From the NCBI GenBank assembly GCA_000702845.1, contig JNKK01000028.1:1-33694 (forward strand): DNA of 33,694 bases, in the 5' to 3' direction. The position numbers and the translations under genes were made by a program. This DNA is from Lachnospiraceae bacterium FE2018. GTDB taxonomy: Bacteria; Bacillota; Clostridia; Lachnospirales; Lachnospiraceae. The notes under the pieces were generated by a model. The model saw only the letters and a program-made list of their open reading frames with translations. It was not told the origin of the DNA and did not search any database. Positions 31,022-33,694 of this stretch are shown here, one piece after another; position 1 is the first letter of the stretch; each line of letters starts with the position of its first letter.

Positions 31022-33360
31022 ATGACTACTACTGGCAAAAAAACTATATCCTAAGAAACATACTTGGTTTATTGTTGTTCGCGGGTGTGTTATTTATGTT
31101 TGCAATACCTGTAAAGGCGGCTGCATTGAATAAAACAAAGGCGGAGGCAGTTACATGGTGCAAGAATAAGATCGGCAAAAGCGGAGTTGATTATGATGGA
31201 GCTTATGGCGTTCAGTGTGTAGATCTGATTCGGGAATATACGACCTGGCTCGGGAAAGATATGGGTCCGGTTTCAAGTGGTTCTGCATCCGGATATGCAA
31301 CACAGGCAATTCCGACAAGCTACTATACACGTTATGGAAATTCTACAAAACCTGCAGCAGGAGATATTTTTGTCTGGGGAAATAACGCATACGGTGCCGG
31401 TGGGTATGGTCATACAGGCGTTATTTACGAAGTAGGATCAAATTATTATAAATATATTGATTATGATGGTGTTACGCACAGAGGGGCAGTAGCTAATACG
31501 AGAAAGGATGGCGTATCTAATTTTACTGCAATCATACGTCCAAACTTTAAAGCCGCCGCAACTGCCTCTTATTCACAGATACTCTCTGATGACCGGTATT
31601 ATATCGAATCAGCTGTTGGAAATAATCAGTATATGACAGTTGCCGGACACAGTGGAAAGGACAATGTCAATATTCAGACATATAACTCCACACTGATAAA
31701 CGATGTATTTACCGTATCTCATGTAGGCAGCGGCTATTATAAATTCAAGAATTATATAACCGGCAAATGCGTGGATATTCAGGGCAGTACATTTACGAGT
31801 GGAACGAATGTTCATCAGTATATAGATAACGGAAACGATGAACAGAAATGGGGACTTGTCAAGGCCGGAAACGGGTACTATTATATTCGTTCCAAAACTT
31901 CAGCAGGACTTTCGCTGGATGTTAAGGGCGGCGCAAATGCGAACGGAACAAACATCCAGGTATACAACAACAATACTTCAAACGCGCAGAAATGGAAATT
32001 CATTACTGACGGAAGAAAAATAGGAAAAACGATTGAGCCGGGATATTACTATATCAAATCCGGTGTTGGAAATAACCAGTATCTGAATGTCAATGGCACG
32101 AATGTTGAGATTAACAATGCCAAATCCATCGATCAGATATTCTATGTAAAATACATCAATAACGGACGTTATTCCATCAGGCATTACAACACAAATAAGA
32201 TGCTGGATGTTCCTGGATTTGAAGTGGCTTATATGGGAAATAATGTTGGGATTGCTGTCCCGGATTCCGGAAGAGATCAGGAATGGATTATTGAAAAGAG
32301 TGGTTCGGCCTATGAGATTGTAAACCGGATCAATGGCTGCCGTCTCGATGTTTATAATGCCCTTACAAAAAATGGAACAAATGTCGGACTGCATCGCAAG
32401 AATGGAAGTGTTGCACAGAAGTATACTTTTGAGAAAGTGGTTATGCCAACCGGTATTTCACTGAACAAGACAAATCTGGTTCTTGAAGTTGGAAAAACCG
32501 CTGTTCTGACCGCGACAGTAACACCTTCAAATGCGGCAGACAAGCAAGTGACATGGACTACAAGCAATGCCTCCGTAGCTACCGTTTCAGCAAATGGAAA
32601 AATCAAGGCGAAAAAGGCAGGGAAAGTTATAATTTCTGCTGTTAATATGAGTGATCAGGTTGCGTCCTGTACCGTAACCGTAACAAATGCAACACTTGTA
32701 ATGAATCCGCTCATGCAGTCGGTTAAGCAGTTTAGTTCTTCGATTAAAAATGTACCCGATTCGAAAGAAGCGAAAGAGGCCGTATTCAGCCTGCTTCAGG
32801 CAAAAGCAAAAAAAGTCACAAAAAAATCGATAACACTGAAATGGTCAAAGATTTACGGTTCAACCGGTTATATTATCTACGGCAGTAAGTGTGGAAAAGC
32901 AAATAAATACAAGAAGATTGCAGAGGTTGGATCAGGCAGTAAAACCAGCAAAAAGATAACTTCGATTGACAAGAAGAAGCTTAAAAAAGGCACATATTAT
33001 AAGTTTATTGTTGCTGCTGTTAAAGGAGAGCAGGTAATTGCGGTCAGTAAATCCGTTCACATTATAACGGCAGGAGACAATCGTTACGGTGACTGGACCG
33101 GTGTAAAGCTGAAAAATATCTCCGGCAACAAACTTAAGCTCAGCAAGGGAAAACAATTTAAAATCAAGGCGGAAGGGATCAGACCCAAAAACAAAAAAGT
33201 GAAAGAACACCGTGCGCTCTGCTATGAGAGTGATAATCCGTCTGTAGCAAAAGTTTCCAAAAAAGGCGTTATCACTGCCAGAAAGAAGGGAACAGCTGTT
33301 ATTTACGTGTATGCGCAGAATGGTCTTTTTGAGAAAATAGTAGTAAAAGTAAAAGGTTAA
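31022..33360 (+). CDS. Secreted CHAP-domain wall hydrolase with ricin-type lectin and Ig-like domains; start region frame-broken
   Basis: A predicted exported peptidoglycan amidase or endopeptidase. CHAP residues are Cys (codon 31216, GVQCVDLIR) and His (codon 31411, GYGHTGVIY). Two ricin-B-type lectin repeats follow (QKW motifs, e.g. NNNTSNAQKWKF), then a Big_2 Ig-like domain (VTWTTSNASVATVSANGKI), a fibronectin-III-like Lys-rich domain (SITLKWSKIYGSTGYIIYG) and a last Big_2-like unit (ESDNPSVAKVSKKGVITARKKG). A good ribosome binding site and ATG at 31022 lie in a frame that stops after ten codons. If the A7 run at 31037-31043 is read as eight A (or by -1 slippage), the product is 779 residues with an excellent signal peptide ending PVKAA. 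Otherwise the continuous frame must start upstream, as far as TTG 30916, without a normal signal sequence. Confidence 0.82.
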
Positions 33361-33367
33361 GGGTCAT

Positions 33368-33507
33368 CCAAGTTTAGTGGGGTTTCACCAACTTTAGTAG
33401 GGTCTATTAGTAGGGTCTGACCTATCTGGACCTCCAAGTTTATTAGGGGCGAACAGTAGGGTCCCGGATTTCTTCCAAGTTTAGTAGGGACGATCAGTGG
33501 GGTCTGA
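33368..33507. repeat. Array of TTTAGTRGGG-like decamers
   Basis: Seven related decamers start at 33373, 33393, 33406, 33439, 33452, 33480 and 33493. Six form three pairs with a 13-base step (33393/33406, 33439/33452, 33480/33493). Four are preceded by CCAAG or CCAAC. The array begins 8 bases after the stop of the CHAP protein gene. No gene is visible in 33361-33694. Confidence 0.75.
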
Positions 33508-33568
33508 GATTTTCCAGAAGCTGAGACCTATAAGGATGATTAATCTGGCAATTAAATTGGAATTTTAT

Positions 33569-33600
33569 ACAACCGGTCTGGCATTTGCCAGGCCGGTTGT
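33569..33600. terminator. Strong 14-bp hairpin, terminator-like
   Basis: ACAACCGGTCTGGC (33569-33582) pairs with GCCAGGCCGGTTGT (33587-33600), with one G-T pair and a four-base loop. No U-tract follows on either strand, so it may be a terminator of the CHAP gene transcript or a repeat-end structure. Confidence 0.5.
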
Positions 33601-33694
33601 GCAATGAAAATCAATCTTCGTTTTGATAGTAGGAAACTGGATGTGAATTAGAACTTCCTGTAATCACTGGATTTCTACGAGCCGCAAAAAGAAA

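Overview
The window looks like chromosomal DNA of a gut-type Clostridia, most likely Lachnospiraceae (Bacillota). This is inferred from AGGAGG-type ribosome binding sites, sigma-A promoters with 17-bp spacers, a YtrA-type GntR/ABC cassette, a DUF5688 protein, GH36 plus GPH sugar genes, and large secreted proteins with Lys-rich C-terminal domains. No database search was possible, so family names rest on motif recognition.

Layout. 1-830: the C-terminal end of one IS200-type TnpA, a second TnpA, and a dense array of short hairpins around it. 833-4295 (minus): a GntR regulator, an ABC ATPase and a large ABC permease in overlapping reading frames, driven by a promoter buried in a perfect palindromic operator. 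4549-8691: a 1380-residue secreted transglutaminase-like protein. 8798-9613 (minus): a Uma2-family nuclease-like protein. 9791-11353: a GT-B-like glycosyltransferase of unknown role. 11478-15466: a GPH sugar symporter and a GH36 alpha-galactosidase, which together make an alpha-galactoside uptake and cleavage pair. 15556-18450 (minus): an amidohydrolase and a sodium:solute symporter, separated by a block of tandem palindromic repeats. 18760-21340: an AlaA-like aminotransferase, a YqeG-like HAD phosphatase and elongation factor P. 21695-22600: a DUF5688 protein. 22810-22882: tRNA-Arg(CCG). 22952-30586: an all-plus housekeeping run of an RluF-like pseudouridine synthase, NAD-dependent DNA ligase, MetA, a 10-TM metal exporter, PcrA helicase and a flavin-reductase-like protein. 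30669-30839: a decayed C-terminal piece of a surface protein. 31022-33360: a secreted CHAP/ricin-lectin/Ig-like wall hydrolase whose signal peptide seems to need a frame change in an A7 run. 33361-33694: a second, unrelated repeat array and a strong hairpin.

The most unusual property is the number of short tandem repeats, at least eight separate loci in 34 kb. The most striking is a four-copy 86-bp repeat at 16550-16850. Its stem-forming arms are identical in all copies while its loops differ, and it lies next to a three-copy 30-bp repeat just upstream of the amidohydrolase start codon. The hairpin array around the IS200-type genes, the palindrome-embedded promoter at 4251-4295, and the frame break in the CHAP protein signal peptide are the other points most worth checking.
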